Origin: Streptosporangiaceae bacterium
GTDB lineage: Bacteria; Actinomycetota; Actinomycetes; Streptosporangiales; Streptosporangiaceae
Length of the DNA stretch: 23,471 nt
Assembly: GCA_025934635.1 (NCBI GenBank)
Contig: JAICWX010000121.1
Span: 1-23,471, forward strand
Direction of reading: 5' to 3'
Part shown: positions 7,884 through 15,741 of the stretch, one piece after another
How positions within the stretch are numbered: the stretch's first letter is position 1
Layout: each line of letters opens with the position of its first letter
Program-made: the position numbers and the translations under genes
The notes under the pieces: generated by a model
What the model saw: only the letters and a program-made list of their open reading frames with translations
The model's database searches: none
Told to the model about the DNA's origin: nothing

Positions 7884-8815
7884 ACGGCCTGCTCACCCAG
7901 TCGTTCCTGACCGCCCTGGTGGCGGGCGGGATCGTCGCCGCCGTCCCGCTGATGTTCACCGCCCTCGGCGAATCGGTCTCCGAGCGGGCCGGAGTGCTGA
8001 ACATCGGCCTCGAGGGCATGATGCTGCTCGGCGCCTACCTGGGCTTCCTCGGGGCCTACGAGCTGCACTCGGAGTGGCTCGGGTTCGTCGCCGGGGTCGC
8101 GGGCGGGCTGGCCGGCGCCATCGTCATGGCCCTGCTCAGCGTCGGCATGGGCCTGGACCAGATCGTGGTCGGCATCGCCATCACGCTCGCCGGCGAGGGC
8201 ATCACCAGCGTGCTCCAGCAGGCCCAGTTCAAGGGCAAGTTCCCCGGCCTCGGTAACCCGGTCACCGTGGCGATCCCCGGGCTGTCGCGCATTCCCGTGC
8301 TCGGGCACAGCGTGTTCGACCAGCCGCTGCTCGTCTATCTGGGGGTCGGGCTGCTCGCGCTGGTGGCGTGGGTGTTCCGGGCCACGTCCTGGGGGCTGAA
8401 CCTGCGGGCGGCCGGCGAGAAGCCCGAGGCGCTCGACGCGGCGGGCATCAGCGTCCTGGCCGTCCGGACCTACGCCGTGCTCGCCACCGGCGCGCTGGCC
8501 GGGCTCGGCGGCGCGTACCTGGCGATCGTCGGGGCCAGCACGTTCACGCCGTTCATGACGCAGGGCCAGGGCTACATCGCGATCGTCATCGCCATGCTGG
8601 CCCGGGGCAAGCCGCTGTGGGTGGGGATCTCCTCCTTCGTCTTCGGCACCTGCCTGTCCATCGGCACCGCGCTGCAGCTCGCCAGCGTCAATATCTCCAG
8701 CGACTTCATCGACATGCTGCCCTACGTCGCGATCATGGCGGCCCTCGTCCTGTTCGCCCGGGGTTCCTATCTCCCCCCGGCCCTGTGCCTGCCGTACGTC
8801 CGGGGCGGAAGGTAG
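7880..8815 (+). CDS. ABC transporter permease 2 (BPD_transp_2, nucleoside-type)
   Basis: This 311-aa integral membrane protein forms the other half of the importer channel. It has the signature GVLNIGLEGMMLLGAYLGF near residues 36-54 and a second conserved block GLNLRAAGEKPEALDAAGI before the C-terminal helices, matching the shorter permease of the YufP/YufQ-like nucleoside importer pair. The GTG start lies in a GTGA overlap with the stop of permease 1. It is the last gene of the operon and converges with the second GntR gene, with 9 nt between stop codons. No convincing terminator hairpin was found in that gap. Confidence 0.93.
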   Translation: MNGLLTQSFLTALVAGGIVAAVPLMFTALGESVSERAGVLNIGLEGMMLLGAYLGFLGAYELHSEWLGFVAGVAGGLAGAIVMALLSVGMGLDQIVVGIAITLAGEGITSVLQQAQFKGKFPGLGNPVTVAIPGLSRIPVLGHSVFDQPLLVYLGVGLLALVAWVFRATSWGLNLRAAGEKPEALDAAGISVLAVRTYAVLATGALAGLGGAYLAIVGASTFTPFMTQGQGYIAIVIAMLARGKPLWVGISSFVFGTCLSIGTALQLASVNISSDFIDMLPYVAIMAALVLFARGSYLPPALCLPYVRGGR

Positions 8816-8824
8816 CCGGTCTCG

Positions 8825-9559
8825 TTATCCCGCGCTGCCCGCCTTGACCGGGGCGGCGGGGTCAGCCGCGCCGTCGGGCCCCGCCGGGGCCGCCGGCGAG
8901 ACCGCGCCGTCGTCCAGCCCCGACTGGAGCCGCTCGGCGGGCACCCTGACGTGCGCCGCGGTCAGCGCAGCGGCCTTTTCCGCGTTGCGCAGCCGGATGG
9001 CAGCGAGGATCGCGCGATGCTCGGTTACCGACTCGTCCAGGTTGCCGCGAAGGGCGAGGGTACGTGCCTGGAACCGGCCGATCTCGCCCTCCAGCCGGTG
9101 GTGCACCTCCTGCAGCTTGGCGTTCCCGCTCAGCTCGCACAGCGTCTCGTGAAACTCCACGTTCGCCGCGAAGAAGTCCCCGATGGCGTTGGCCTTCGCG
9201 TGGTCGGCCATCCGGTCGATGAGCCGTTCCAGGCGGCCCAGGTCGTCTTCGGTGACCAGCGGGATGGCCAGCCGCACGGCTAGCACCTCGAGCGCCTCGC
9301 GGACCTGGTAGGCGTCGATGAGCTCCTGCGGGGTGAGCGAGCGGACGACGGCCCGGCGCCGCGGCTGGACCTTGATCAGCCCCTCGGCCGCCAGGCGGCC
9401 CATCGCCTCGCGGATGGGACCGCGGCTTATCGCGAGCTCCCGGGCGAGCGCCACCTCGGAAAGCTCCGTTCCCGGGGAAAGCCGGTCGGCCAGGATCTCT
9501 TCGCGCAGGTACTTGTAAACCCGTTGCGACAGCGTCAGATTCTCGAATGCCTGCGTCAC
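8825..9559 (-). CDS. GntR-family transcriptional regulator, FCD subfamily (regulator B)
   Basis: This is a 244-aa paralogue of regulator A. It has the same layout: a winged HTH with LSEVALARELAISRGPIREAMGRLAAEGLI and an FCD domain with VEFHETLCELSGN and TEHRAILAAI. It adds an Ala/Pro-rich tail of about 35 residues (SPAAPAGPDGAADPAAPVKA). The start is placed at GTG 9559, not an in-frame ATG 36 nt upstream. The protein then begins MTQAFENLTL, aligning with MPPAFENLTL of regulator A, and an AGGTGAG ribosome site sits just upstream. The gene is divergent from the catabolic operon and convergent with the importer operon, so it probably controls the catabolic operon. The near-duplicate regulators suggest a local gene duplication with division of labour. 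Confidence 0.92.
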   Translation of the reverse strand: MTQAFENLTLSQRVYKYLREEILADRLSPGTELSEVALARELAISRGPIREAMGRLAAEGLIKVQPRRRAVVRSLTPQELIDAYQVREALEVLAVRLAIPLVTEDDLGRLERLIDRMADHAKANAIGDFFAANVEFHETLCELSGNAKLQEVHHRLEGEIGRFQARTLALRGNLDESVTEHRAILAAIRLRNAEKAAALTAAHVRVPAERLQSGLDDGAVSPAAPAGPDGAADPAAPVKAGSAG

Positions 9560-9694
9560 TAGCTCACCTCGATCCCCGGATCGGCCTGCGGGCAAGAACG
9601 ACGCATCAGCTTAGCCGCCTGCGCCGTCCCGGGGCCGCCGAAGGTCCCGTTTGCTCGGATCGAGGCCACCGGTGCCGACCTTCCGTCGCTCCTG

Positions 9695-9755
9695 TTGACT
9701 GATGACAGACAACTGTCATAGGGCGACAGACTGTCCTCCGGTCATCTGTAGACAG
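9695..9755. promoter_or_regulatory. Operator cluster of GACAG/CTGTC palindromes and candidate promoter before the catabolic operon
   Basis: Three inverted repeats built from the same half-site sit within 54 nt. ATGACAG-4-CTGTCAT is at 9702-9719 (perfect 7-nt arms), GACAG-1-CTGTC at 9725-9735 and CTGT-2-ACAG at 9746-9755. In addition CAACTGTC (9710-9717) is repeated inverted as GACAGTTG (9751-9758). A candidate -35 TTGACT (9695-9700) lies directly upstream, with a weak CATAGG 16 nt later. The cluster lies between divergent regulator B and the flavin monooxygenase gene. It is therefore the likely operator for both, although binding by regulator B is inferred from position only. Confidence 0.55.
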
Positions 9756-9829
9756 TTGGCATTTTAACGAGTTAGCGTGGTCTTGGCCGGCAGGAACCGG
9801 ACTGGCGCATGAGCTGACGATCGGGGTTC

Positions 9830-10858
9830 GTGGTGGAATTCGGCGTCAACCTCAATAACCGCGAGCCGCTGATCACGTCCGACTACACCCTGGCTGACCT
9901 GCTCGACCTGGCCGAGTTCGCGGAGAACCGCGGGTTCGGCTCCGTCTGGGTGGGCGACAGCCTGTTCTCCAAGCCGAGGTTCGAGCCGATCAGCCTGCTC
10001 TCGGCGATCTCGCAGCGGACCACCCGGGCCAAGCTCGGCACCGCCTGCCTGGTCACCTCGACGAGAAACCCGCTCTACCTGGCCCTCGAATGGGCCACGC
10101 TGGACCAGCTCAGCGGCGGCCGGACGGTCCTGGGCGCCTGCATGGGCAATCCCGAACACGGCGTCCGCCGGGAGTTCGAGGCCCTGGGCCTGCCGTTCGG
10201 CCAGCGGGCCGCGGTCTTCGAAGAGGGCCTGGCCGTGCTGCGGTCGCTGTGGACGACCGGGAAGGTCACCCACCACGGCCAGTACTACGACTTCGACGAC
10301 GTCTCGTTCTACTCCGGCACCGAGATGGGGCCGCTGATGCCCCTCCAGCGGCCGCCGCCGACCTGGGTGATCTCCAACATCAGGCTGACCGGCGAGCTGG
10401 CCCCCGAGGTCGCGAAAAAGCGCATGCGCGACGCCTGCGAGCGCGTCATCCGGCACGGCGACGGCTGGATGACCTGCTGCCGGGCCACCCACCCGGAGGA
10501 GGTGGCCGAGCAGCTCACCGCGCTGCGCAAGGCGGCCGCCGATCTCGGCCAGGACTTCAGCCGCTACACCGTCTCCTACCAGGTCACGATGAATATCGGC
10601 GACTCCCGGGACCAGGCCAAGGCCGCGTTCGGCGAGTACATCGGCAGCTACTACCCCGAGCTGAGCAAGTCCGTGGACCTGTCCGACTGGGGTCCCGCCG
10701 GCACCCCCGAGGCGGTGGCCGGCTGGTTCCGCCGGTTCAGCGCGGCCGGGGTGGACCACTTCATCTGCCGCTTCGGCGCCCTCGACCAGTTCGCCCAGGT
10801 GGAGCGCTTCGCCGCCGAAGTGATTCCCGCCCTCGAAGAGAATGGACCGGGTAAATGA
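9830..10858 (+). CDS. LLM-class (luciferase-like) flavin-dependent oxidoreductase/monooxygenase
   Basis: This 342-aa TIM-barrel enzyme of the bacterial luciferase family uses FMNH2 or F420. Recognisable parts are the first strand VEFGVNLNNREP, the block LAEFAENRGFGSVWVGDSLF, then TTRAKLGTACLVTSTRNPLYLALEWATLDQLSGGRTVLGACMGN (shown in the middle of the barrel), and a C-terminal GTPEAVAGWFRRFSAAGVDHFICRF block. Family members include ring-opening monooxygenases of pyrimidines and pyridines (RutA- and PyrA-like) as well as F420-dependent dehydrogenases, so the cofactor is uncertain. The GTG start (GTG 9833 is an alternative) has a poor ribosome site. It is the first gene of the catabolic operon and overlaps the next gene by 4 nt. 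No separate flavin reductase is seen nearby. Confidence 0.88.
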   Translation: MVEFGVNLNNREPLITSDYTLADLLDLAEFAENRGFGSVWVGDSLFSKPRFEPISLLSAISQRTTRAKLGTACLVTSTRNPLYLALEWATLDQLSGGRTVLGACMGNPEHGVRREFEALGLPFGQRAAVFEEGLAVLRSLWTTGKVTHHGQYYDFDDVSFYSGTEMGPLMPLQRPPPTWVISNIRLTGELAPEVAKKRMRDACERVIRHGDGWMTCCRATHPEEVAEQLTALRKAAADLGQDFSRYTVSYQVTMNIGDSRDQAKAAFGEYIGSYYPELSKSVDLSDWGPAGTPEAVAGWFRRFSAAGVDHFICRFGALDQFAQVERFAAEVIPALEENGPGK

Positions 10859-11868
10859 CCGACGACCGCACCGAGGCGCAGCTGCGCGCCTCGGCCGAGC
10901 TCGTGGTGGACACCTGCTTCGAGGTGAAGGAGGGCGACGTCGTCACGGTCATCACCGACGACCGGCGCAAGCCCGAAGCGGAGATGGTCGCGACCGTGGT
11001 CGCCGAGCGCGGCGGCCTGCCCATCGTGGCCAACAACGAGACCCAGATCCGCCGCGCCCTGGCCGACACGCACTTCCCCATGGTGCCGCCGCGCAACCTG
11101 CACCAGGCCATGGTCACCTCGGACCAGATCATCATCATGACCAACCTGGAGTGGGCCAACCGCTTCGCGCACGTGCCCGCGGTCAAGGAGTCGTGCGCCA
11201 ACATGGCCCGCATCGGGTCCATCGAGGAGGGCTTCGGCCGCTGGCCGATCTCGGTCGCCGACATCGAGGCCACCATCGGCAACGCCAAGAAGGCCATCGC
11301 CCTGCTCGAGGGCAAGACCAAGGTCCGGGTCACCTCCCCGGCCGGCACCGACGTGGTGGTCAGCATCGAGCGGCGGCCCGCCCTGGAAGTCGTCCCGGTC
11401 AAGCAGCCGGGCGCCATGATGGGCCCGGCCCCGCTGTGGGGCGAGGTCGCCTACGCCGCGGTCGAGGACCAGACCAACGGCACGATCGTGATCGACGGCA
11501 ACATGCTCGGCATCGGCATCCCGCGGCACGTGGAGCACCCGATCACCTGGCACGTCGAGGACGGCGAGTACCGGGCCATCGAGGGCGGCGCCGAGGCCCG
11601 CCGGCTGCTCGACGTGATCACCGGCGTGCCCGGCACCGAGACCGTGGCCGAGTTCGCGTTCGGCACCAGCGACTTCGCACCCGTCGGCGACCCGAGCGAG
11701 AAGGGCCGCAAGGGCACCGTGCACTTCGCGCTGGGCGACAACCAGAACTGCTACCCCGGCGGCCAGAACCGCAGCGTCCTGCACCTGGACGGCGTCTGCC
11801 ACAACGTGTCCCTGCAGATCCTGGACACGGGGGAGTACCTCGTCAAGGACGGGGTCTGGCAGCTGTGA
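10855..11868 (+). CDS. M29-fold metalloenzyme (aminopeptidase T / NicX 2,5-dihydroxypyridine dioxygenase superfamily)
   Basis: This 337-aa protein has the M29 fold pattern. Candidate metal ligands are E197 (in LWGEVAY), E266 (VAEFAFG), H290 (GTVHFALGDN), and H310 and D312 in the HLD motif, with Y300 nearby. They match in order and spacing the Glu-Glu-His-His-Asp site of M29 aminopeptidases. The same fold includes NicX, the Fe(II) ring-opening dioxygenase of 2,5-dihydroxypyridine, which also uses an HxD pair. With a Mo hydroxylase and flavin monooxygenase in the same operon, a ring-opening or amide-cleaving role in heteroaromatic breakdown is more likely than general peptide cleavage. This is inference. 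It is coupled to the neighbours on both sides by 4-nt overlaps (ATGA, GTGA). Confidence 0.8.
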   Translation: MTDDRTEAQLRASAELVVDTCFEVKEGDVVTVITDDRRKPEAEMVATVVAERGGLPIVANNETQIRRALADTHFPMVPPRNLHQAMVTSDQIIIMTNLEWANRFAHVPAVKESCANMARIGSIEEGFGRWPISVADIEATIGNAKKAIALLEGKTKVRVTSPAGTDVVVSIERRPALEVVPVKQPGAMMGPAPLWGEVAYAAVEDQTNGTIVIDGNMLGIGIPRHVEHPITWHVEDGEYRAIEGGAEARRLLDVITGVPGTETVAEFAFGTSDFAPVGDPSEKGRKGTVHFALGDNQNCYPGGQNRSVLHLDGVCHNVSLQILDTGEYLVKDGVWQL

Positions 11869-12251
11869 GCGACGTGACGGTGATACCGCTCACCGACGTC
11901 GAACCGGTCCAATTGGCGGGCGGCAGCTGGTCCCGGGTGCTGGTGGCGGACTCCACCGTCGGCGGCAACGCCTCGGCCCTGGGCTACTCGGTGTTCAAGC
12001 CGGGCACCTCCACCGCCGACCTGTCGCACGAGACCGAGGAGCTCGCCTACATCGTCAGCGGCCGCGGCGTGATCCGGCTCGAGGACCGGGACGTCCCGGT
12101 CGCCGCCGGCCAGGCGCTCTATGTCCCCGCCAAGCTCTGGCACACCGTGGTCAACCCGGGCGATGCGGACCTGGTGATGGTGTTCTCGTTCCCCTCACCG
12201 GCCTACCCGCCCACCGAACGGCGTGACCCCGAAGACCCCCGCGGTGAGTGA
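11865..12251 (+). CDS. Single-domain cupin protein
   Basis: This 128-aa small beta-barrel protein starts at a GTG that overlaps the preceding stop by 4 nt. Cupin motif 1 is LSHETEELAYIVSGRG with H55 and E59. The usual first His of the HxH pair is replaced by Leu53. Motif 2 is GQALYVPAKLWHTVVN with H93. A three-ligand metal site (H55, E59, H93) is therefore possible. Such short cupins in catabolic operons act as isomerases, dioxygenases or lyases on small polar intermediates, and some have no known activity. The C-terminal 20 residues (PPTERRDPEDPRGE) are charged and overlap the start region of the next gene, so translation is probably coupled. Confidence 0.85.
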   Translation: MSDVTVIPLTDVEPVQLAGGSWSRVLVADSTVGGNASALGYSVFKPGTSTADLSHETEELAYIVSGRGVIRLEDRDVPVAAGQALYVPAKLWHTVVNPGDADLVMVFSFPSPAYPPTERRDPEDPRGE

Positions 12252-12972
12252 GCCGGAGTACCCGGCCGGACGGGCGCCGGCCACCCCCGCGGACGCGATC
12301 CGGCAGGTCTGGACGGCCTGCCGGATCCTCGCCCGGCACGGCCAGGAGGACCTCACCCTGGGCCACGCCAGCGTCCGCGGCCCGGACGGCGGCACGGTCT
12401 TCATCAAGCGCAAGGGCAAGGCGCTGCGCGACGTGCGCGCCGAGGAGGTCATCGGCATCGCCCTGGACGACCCGGACGGGCACCTGACCGCCGGGGCGCA
12501 CCTCGAGACGATCATGCACCTGGAGACCTACCGGGCCCGGCCGGACGTCGGCGCGGTCATCCACACCCACCCGCTGTACTCGATCGCGCTCGGCGCCACC
12601 GCCGGCGGCCTCGAGCTGCTCTCCCACGACGGCCTGCTGTTCCCGGACGGGGTGCCGGTCTTCGACGGCACGGCCGGCCTGGTGACCACGCCCCGGGACG
12701 GCCAGGGCGTGGCCCGGGCGCTGGGCGGCGGCCGGGCGGTGCTGCTGCGCAACCACGGCATCCTGGCGGCCGGGCCTGACATCAGCTGGGCGGTGCTGAC
12801 CGCGCTCACCCTGGAGCGGGCGGCGCGGATCCAGTTCATCGCCCGCACCCTCGGCGAGACCGTGCCGATCCCGCGCGCGATCGCTCGCGAGCTGTCGGTC
12901 GGCAAGTACCGGGAGGAGTTCGCCGAAGAGTACTGGCAGGACTGGTGCGCCATGCTAGAACCGCCGCCATGA
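12223..12972 (+). CDS. Class II aldolase/adducin family protein (possible hydroxy-aromatic decarboxylase or aldolase)
   Basis: The protein is 249 aa if it starts at GTG 12223. GTG 12244 is an equally plausible start, giving 242 aa and an 8-nt overlap with the cupin stop. Zinc-site residues of the fuculose-phosphate aldolase fold are complete: E95 (AHLETIMHLETY), H114 and H116 in AVIHTHPLYS, and H178 in LLRNHGILAAG. The family includes sugar-phosphate aldolases and also decarboxylases of dihydroxylated aromatic acids, such as the phthalate-pathway 3,4-dihydroxyphthalate decarboxylase. In this operon a decarboxylation or retro-aldol step on a ring-derived intermediate is a reasonable guess. The TGA stop overlaps the ATG of the iron-sulfur subunit (ATGA). 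Confidence 0.87.
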   Translation: MTPKTPAVSEPEYPAGRAPATPADAIRQVWTACRILARHGQEDLTLGHASVRGPDGGTVFIKRKGKALRDVRAEEVIGIALDDPDGHLTAGAHLETIMHLETYRARPDVGAVIHTHPLYSIALGATAGGLELLSHDGLLFPDGVPVFDGTAGLVTTPRDGQGVARALGGGRAVLLRNHGILAAGPDISWAVLTALTLERAARIQFIARTLGETVPIPRAIARELSVGKYREEFAEEYWQDWCAMLEPPP

Positions 12973-13436
12973 CCGAAACGGTACGAGCCACCATCAACGG
13001 GAAGCCTTACGCAGGCGGCGTTCCCGCCGAGGAACTGCTCCTGGACTTCCTGCGCGACCGGCTCGGCCTGACCGGCACCAAGCAGTCCTGCGAGGTCCAG
13101 GTGTGCGGGGTCTGCACGGTGCTGGTGGACGGCGACCCGGTCAGTTCCTGCTGCTACCTCGCGGCCGACATCGACGGCCGCGCGGTCACCACGATCGAGG
13201 GCCTGGCCGGCTCGGACTTCCACCAGCGCGCGGCCCGGGCTTTCCTGCGGCACGCCGCCGTGCAGTGCGGCTTCTGCACCGCCGGGCTGCTGCTGACGGC
13301 CAGGGCCCTGGCCGCCCGCGGGATCGGCGGCGACCGGGACCGGATCGCCACCGCCATGAACGGCAACCTCTGCCGCTGCACCGGCTACGTCTCCCTGCTC
13401 GACGCGCTCACCGAGATCCTGGGCGAGACCGCATGA
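12969..13436 (+). CDS. Molybdenum hydroxylase small subunit, two [2Fe-2S] clusters
   Basis: This 155-aa electron-transfer subunit belongs to the xanthine dehydrogenase/CO dehydrogenase family. The N-terminal plant-ferredoxin-type cluster uses C41, C46, C49 and C61 (CEVQVCGVC then C). The C-terminal four-helix cluster uses C100, C103, C135 and C137 (CGFC and CRC in GNLCRCTGY). All eight ligands are present. ATG 12969 is chosen over an upstream in-frame GTG (12945) because it forms an ATGA overlap with the aldolase-family gene and gives the family-normal start TVRATINGKPY. It passes electrons from the Mo centre to the FAD subunit. The stop overlaps the ATG of the large subunit by 4 nt. Confidence 0.95.
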   Translation: MTETVRATINGKPYAGGVPAEELLLDFLRDRLGLTGTKQSCEVQVCGVCTVLVDGDPVSSCCYLAADIDGRAVTTIEGLAGSDFHQRAARAFLRHAAVQCGFCTAGLLLTARALAARGIGGDRDRIATAMNGNLCRCTGYVSLLDALTEILGETA

Positions 13437-15724
13437 GCGCCACCGGGCCAGCCGTCGGCCGCAGCGTCGAGCGGGCGGACGGCCCGCTCAAGCTGGCCGG
13501 CCAGGCCGAGTTCACCGGCGACATCAAGCTCCCCGGCCTGCTCTACGCGGCGATCCTGCACAGCCCCCTGGCGCACGCCCGGATCATCTCGGTAGACACC
13601 TCGGTGGCGGAGCAGGCCGACGGCGTGGTCGCCGTCTTGACCAGCGACGACCTGGCGGACCTCGACCCGTACTACGGTCACGCGCTACGCGACCGCCCGG
13701 TTGTGGCCCTCGGCAAGGTCCGCTTCACCGGCGAGCCGGTCGCCGTGGTCGCGGCCGAGACCCAGGCCGCCGCCGAGGCCGCCATTGGCTTGATCAATGT
13801 GGACTACGAAGAGCTGCCTATCGCCGCCAGCGTCAGCGCCGCCCTGGCCGGGAACGCCCCGCTCGTCCACGAGAAACGCGCCCGCCCCGGCGCCGCGCAC
13901 GGCCTCGGTGACCTGCCCGACGCCGACGGCAACATCTGCTACAGCTACTCGTTCCGCCGCGGCGAGGTCAGCCGGGCCTTCGCGGACGCCGCGGTGGTGA
14001 TCGAGGGCGAGTACACCTTCCCCGCCGTCTACCAGTACTCGATGGAGACGCACACCACGATCGCGCACTGGCAGGGCGGCGAGCTGACCCTGTGGTCCTC
14101 GTGCCAGCACCCGTTCCTGGTCCGGCAGGAGATCGCCGTGCTGTTCGGGCTGCCGCTGGACCGGGTGCGGATCATCGTGCCGTTCCTCGGCGGCGGCTTC
14201 GGCGGCAAGTCCTACACCAAGATGGAACCGCTGACCGCGGCCATCGCCCGCAAGGCCGGCCGCCCGGTGCGGGTCCTCAACGCGGTGCACGAGTCGATGA
14301 TCACCACCCGGCGGCACAACATGACCGCGCGGATGCGCACCGCGGCCGCGGCCGACGGCACCCTGCTCGGCCGTGAATGCCAGGCCTGGATGGACACCGG
14401 CGCCTACGCGGACAACGGCCCCCGGGTCACCGCCACGGCCGGCGACGCCGCCCCCGGCCCCTACCGCTGGCAGGCCCTGGACGTGCAGGCCCACTGCGTC
14501 TACACCAACACCAGCCCGTCCGGCTCCTACCGCGCCTTCGGTGCCGCCCACCTGCAGTGGATCGCCGAATCGCAGCTGGACGAGGTAGCCCGCCGCCTCG
14601 GCATCGACCGCCTGGACATCCGCCGCCGGAACCTGCTGCGCCCCGGCGAGGAAGTCCGCCCCGGCGGCAAGCCCCTCGACGCCGACCTCATCGGCGACGT
14701 AGAAAAGGCAGCTGCCAACGTCGGCTGGCACGAGCCGCCCATCCGTTCGGCCGCCAGGAAAAGACGGGGCCGCGGCGTCTCGGTCGGCCTGCTCGCGGCC
14801 GGGGCCCACCCGGTGTCGACCGCGACCGTGCGGATGGGCCCCGACGGGTCGGTCACCGTCCTGGTCGGCACCACCGAGATGGGCCAGGGCGCCCGCACGG
14901 TGATGGCGCAGATCGCGGCCGGCGTCCTGCACGCCCCCGTGGACCAGGTGGTGATGCGCGGCACCGACACCCGGTACACGCCCTACGACCGGTCCACCGG
15001 GGCCAGCCGGTCCACCACGGTGGCCGGCCTGGCCGTGCAGCGGGCCGCCCAGGACGTGCTCGGCTCCCTGCTCGAGACCGCCGCCGCCGAGCTCGAGGCG
15101 CCGCCCCCGCTGCTGGAACCAGTCGAGGGTGGCATAAAAGACCAGGGCGGCCGCACCATGACCCACGCCGAGCTGGTCCGGGCCCGGTTCGGCTTCGACG
15201 GCGGCGAGCTTCTCGGCCACGGCCGGGTCCAGCCCGAGGGCGGCACCGGCTCCTACGCCGAGGGCCCGGTCTTCTGGGAGGTGTGCGTGGCCGGGGCCGA
15301 GGTGGAGGTGGACCTCGAGACCGGCGTCGTCACCGTGCTGCGCACCTCCACCGTGGCCGACGTCGGCCAGGCCATCAACCCGCAGCTGGTCACGCGGCAG
15401 GACGAGGGCGCCACCCTGCAGGGCCTCGGCAACGCCATGTTCGAGGAGATGGTTTTCGCCCCGGACGGCCTGCTGCTGAACGACACGCTGCTCGGCTACC
15501 GAATCCCCGCTTTCCGTGACCTGCCGGCCATCATGACGTGCTCCATCGTTGAGAATGGCGATGGCCCCGGCCCGTTCGGGGCCAAGGGCTGCGGCGAGGG
15601 GGCGCTGGCCGCCGTCCCGGCCGCGATCGTGAACGCGCTGGCCGACGCCGGCGTGCCGATGAACACGCTGCCGCTCACGCCCGAACGGGTGTGGCGGCGG
15701 ATACGAGAACTGAAGATCAGCTGA
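13433..15724 (+). CDS. Molybdenum hydroxylase large (molybdopterin-binding) subunit
   Basis: This 763-aa catalytic subunit of the xanthine dehydrogenase/CoxL family hydroxylates a carbon, typically next to a ring nitrogen, using water as the oxygen source. Visible motifs are GGGFGGK (253-259, cofactor binding), GSYRAFG (364-370), TEMGQGA in the second cofactor domain, and GAKGCGEGAL with the likely catalytic base E722. The form I CO dehydrogenase loop AYxCSFR is absent, so CO is not the expected substrate, and the YRAFG segment also differs from the classical xanthine dehydrogenase FRGFG form. The length matches the family. ATG 13433 overlaps the small-subunit stop. No XdhC/CoxI-type maturation gene is seen in this window. 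The precise substrate is open. Confidence 0.95.
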   Translation: MSATGPAVGRSVERADGPLKLAGQAEFTGDIKLPGLLYAAILHSPLAHARIISVDTSVAEQADGVVAVLTSDDLADLDPYYGHALRDRPVVALGKVRFTGEPVAVVAAETQAAAEAAIGLINVDYEELPIAASVSAALAGNAPLVHEKRARPGAAHGLGDLPDADGNICYSYSFRRGEVSRAFADAAVVIEGEYTFPAVYQYSMETHTTIAHWQGGELTLWSSCQHPFLVRQEIAVLFGLPLDRVRIIVPFLGGGFGGKSYTKMEPLTAAIARKAGRPVRVLNAVHESMITTRRHNMTARMRTAAAADGTLLGRECQAWMDTGAYADNGPRVTATAGDAAPGPYRWQALDVQAHCVYTNTSPSGSYRAFGAAHLQWIAESQLDEVARRLGIDRLDIRRRNLLRPGEEVRPGGKPLDADLIGDVEKAAANVGWHEPPIRSAARKRRGRGVSVGLLAAGAHPVSTATVRMGPDGSVTVLVGTTEMGQGARTVMAQIAAGVLHAPVDQVVMRGTDTRYTPYDRSTGASRSTTVAGLAVQRAAQDVLGSLLETAAAELEAPPPLLEPVEGGIKDQGGRTMTHAELVRARFGFDGGELLGHGRVQPEGGTGSYAEGPVFWEVCVAGAEVEVDLETGVVTVLRTSTVADVGQAINPQLVTRQDEGATLQGLGNAMFEEMVFAPDGLLLNDTLLGYRIPAFRDLPAIMTCSIVENGDGPGPFGAKGCGEGALAAVPAAIVNALADAGVPMNTLPLTPERVWRRIRELKIS

Positions 15725-15741
15725 AGCCCGGAGGTAAGGCA

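Noticed and set aside
10842..11864. Upstream extension of the cupin frame through the M29-like gene
   Set aside because: The residues are Arg/Pro/Gly-rich shadow sequence. The cupin motifs begin only after GTG 11865, which overlaps the preceding stop in the usual GTGA manner.
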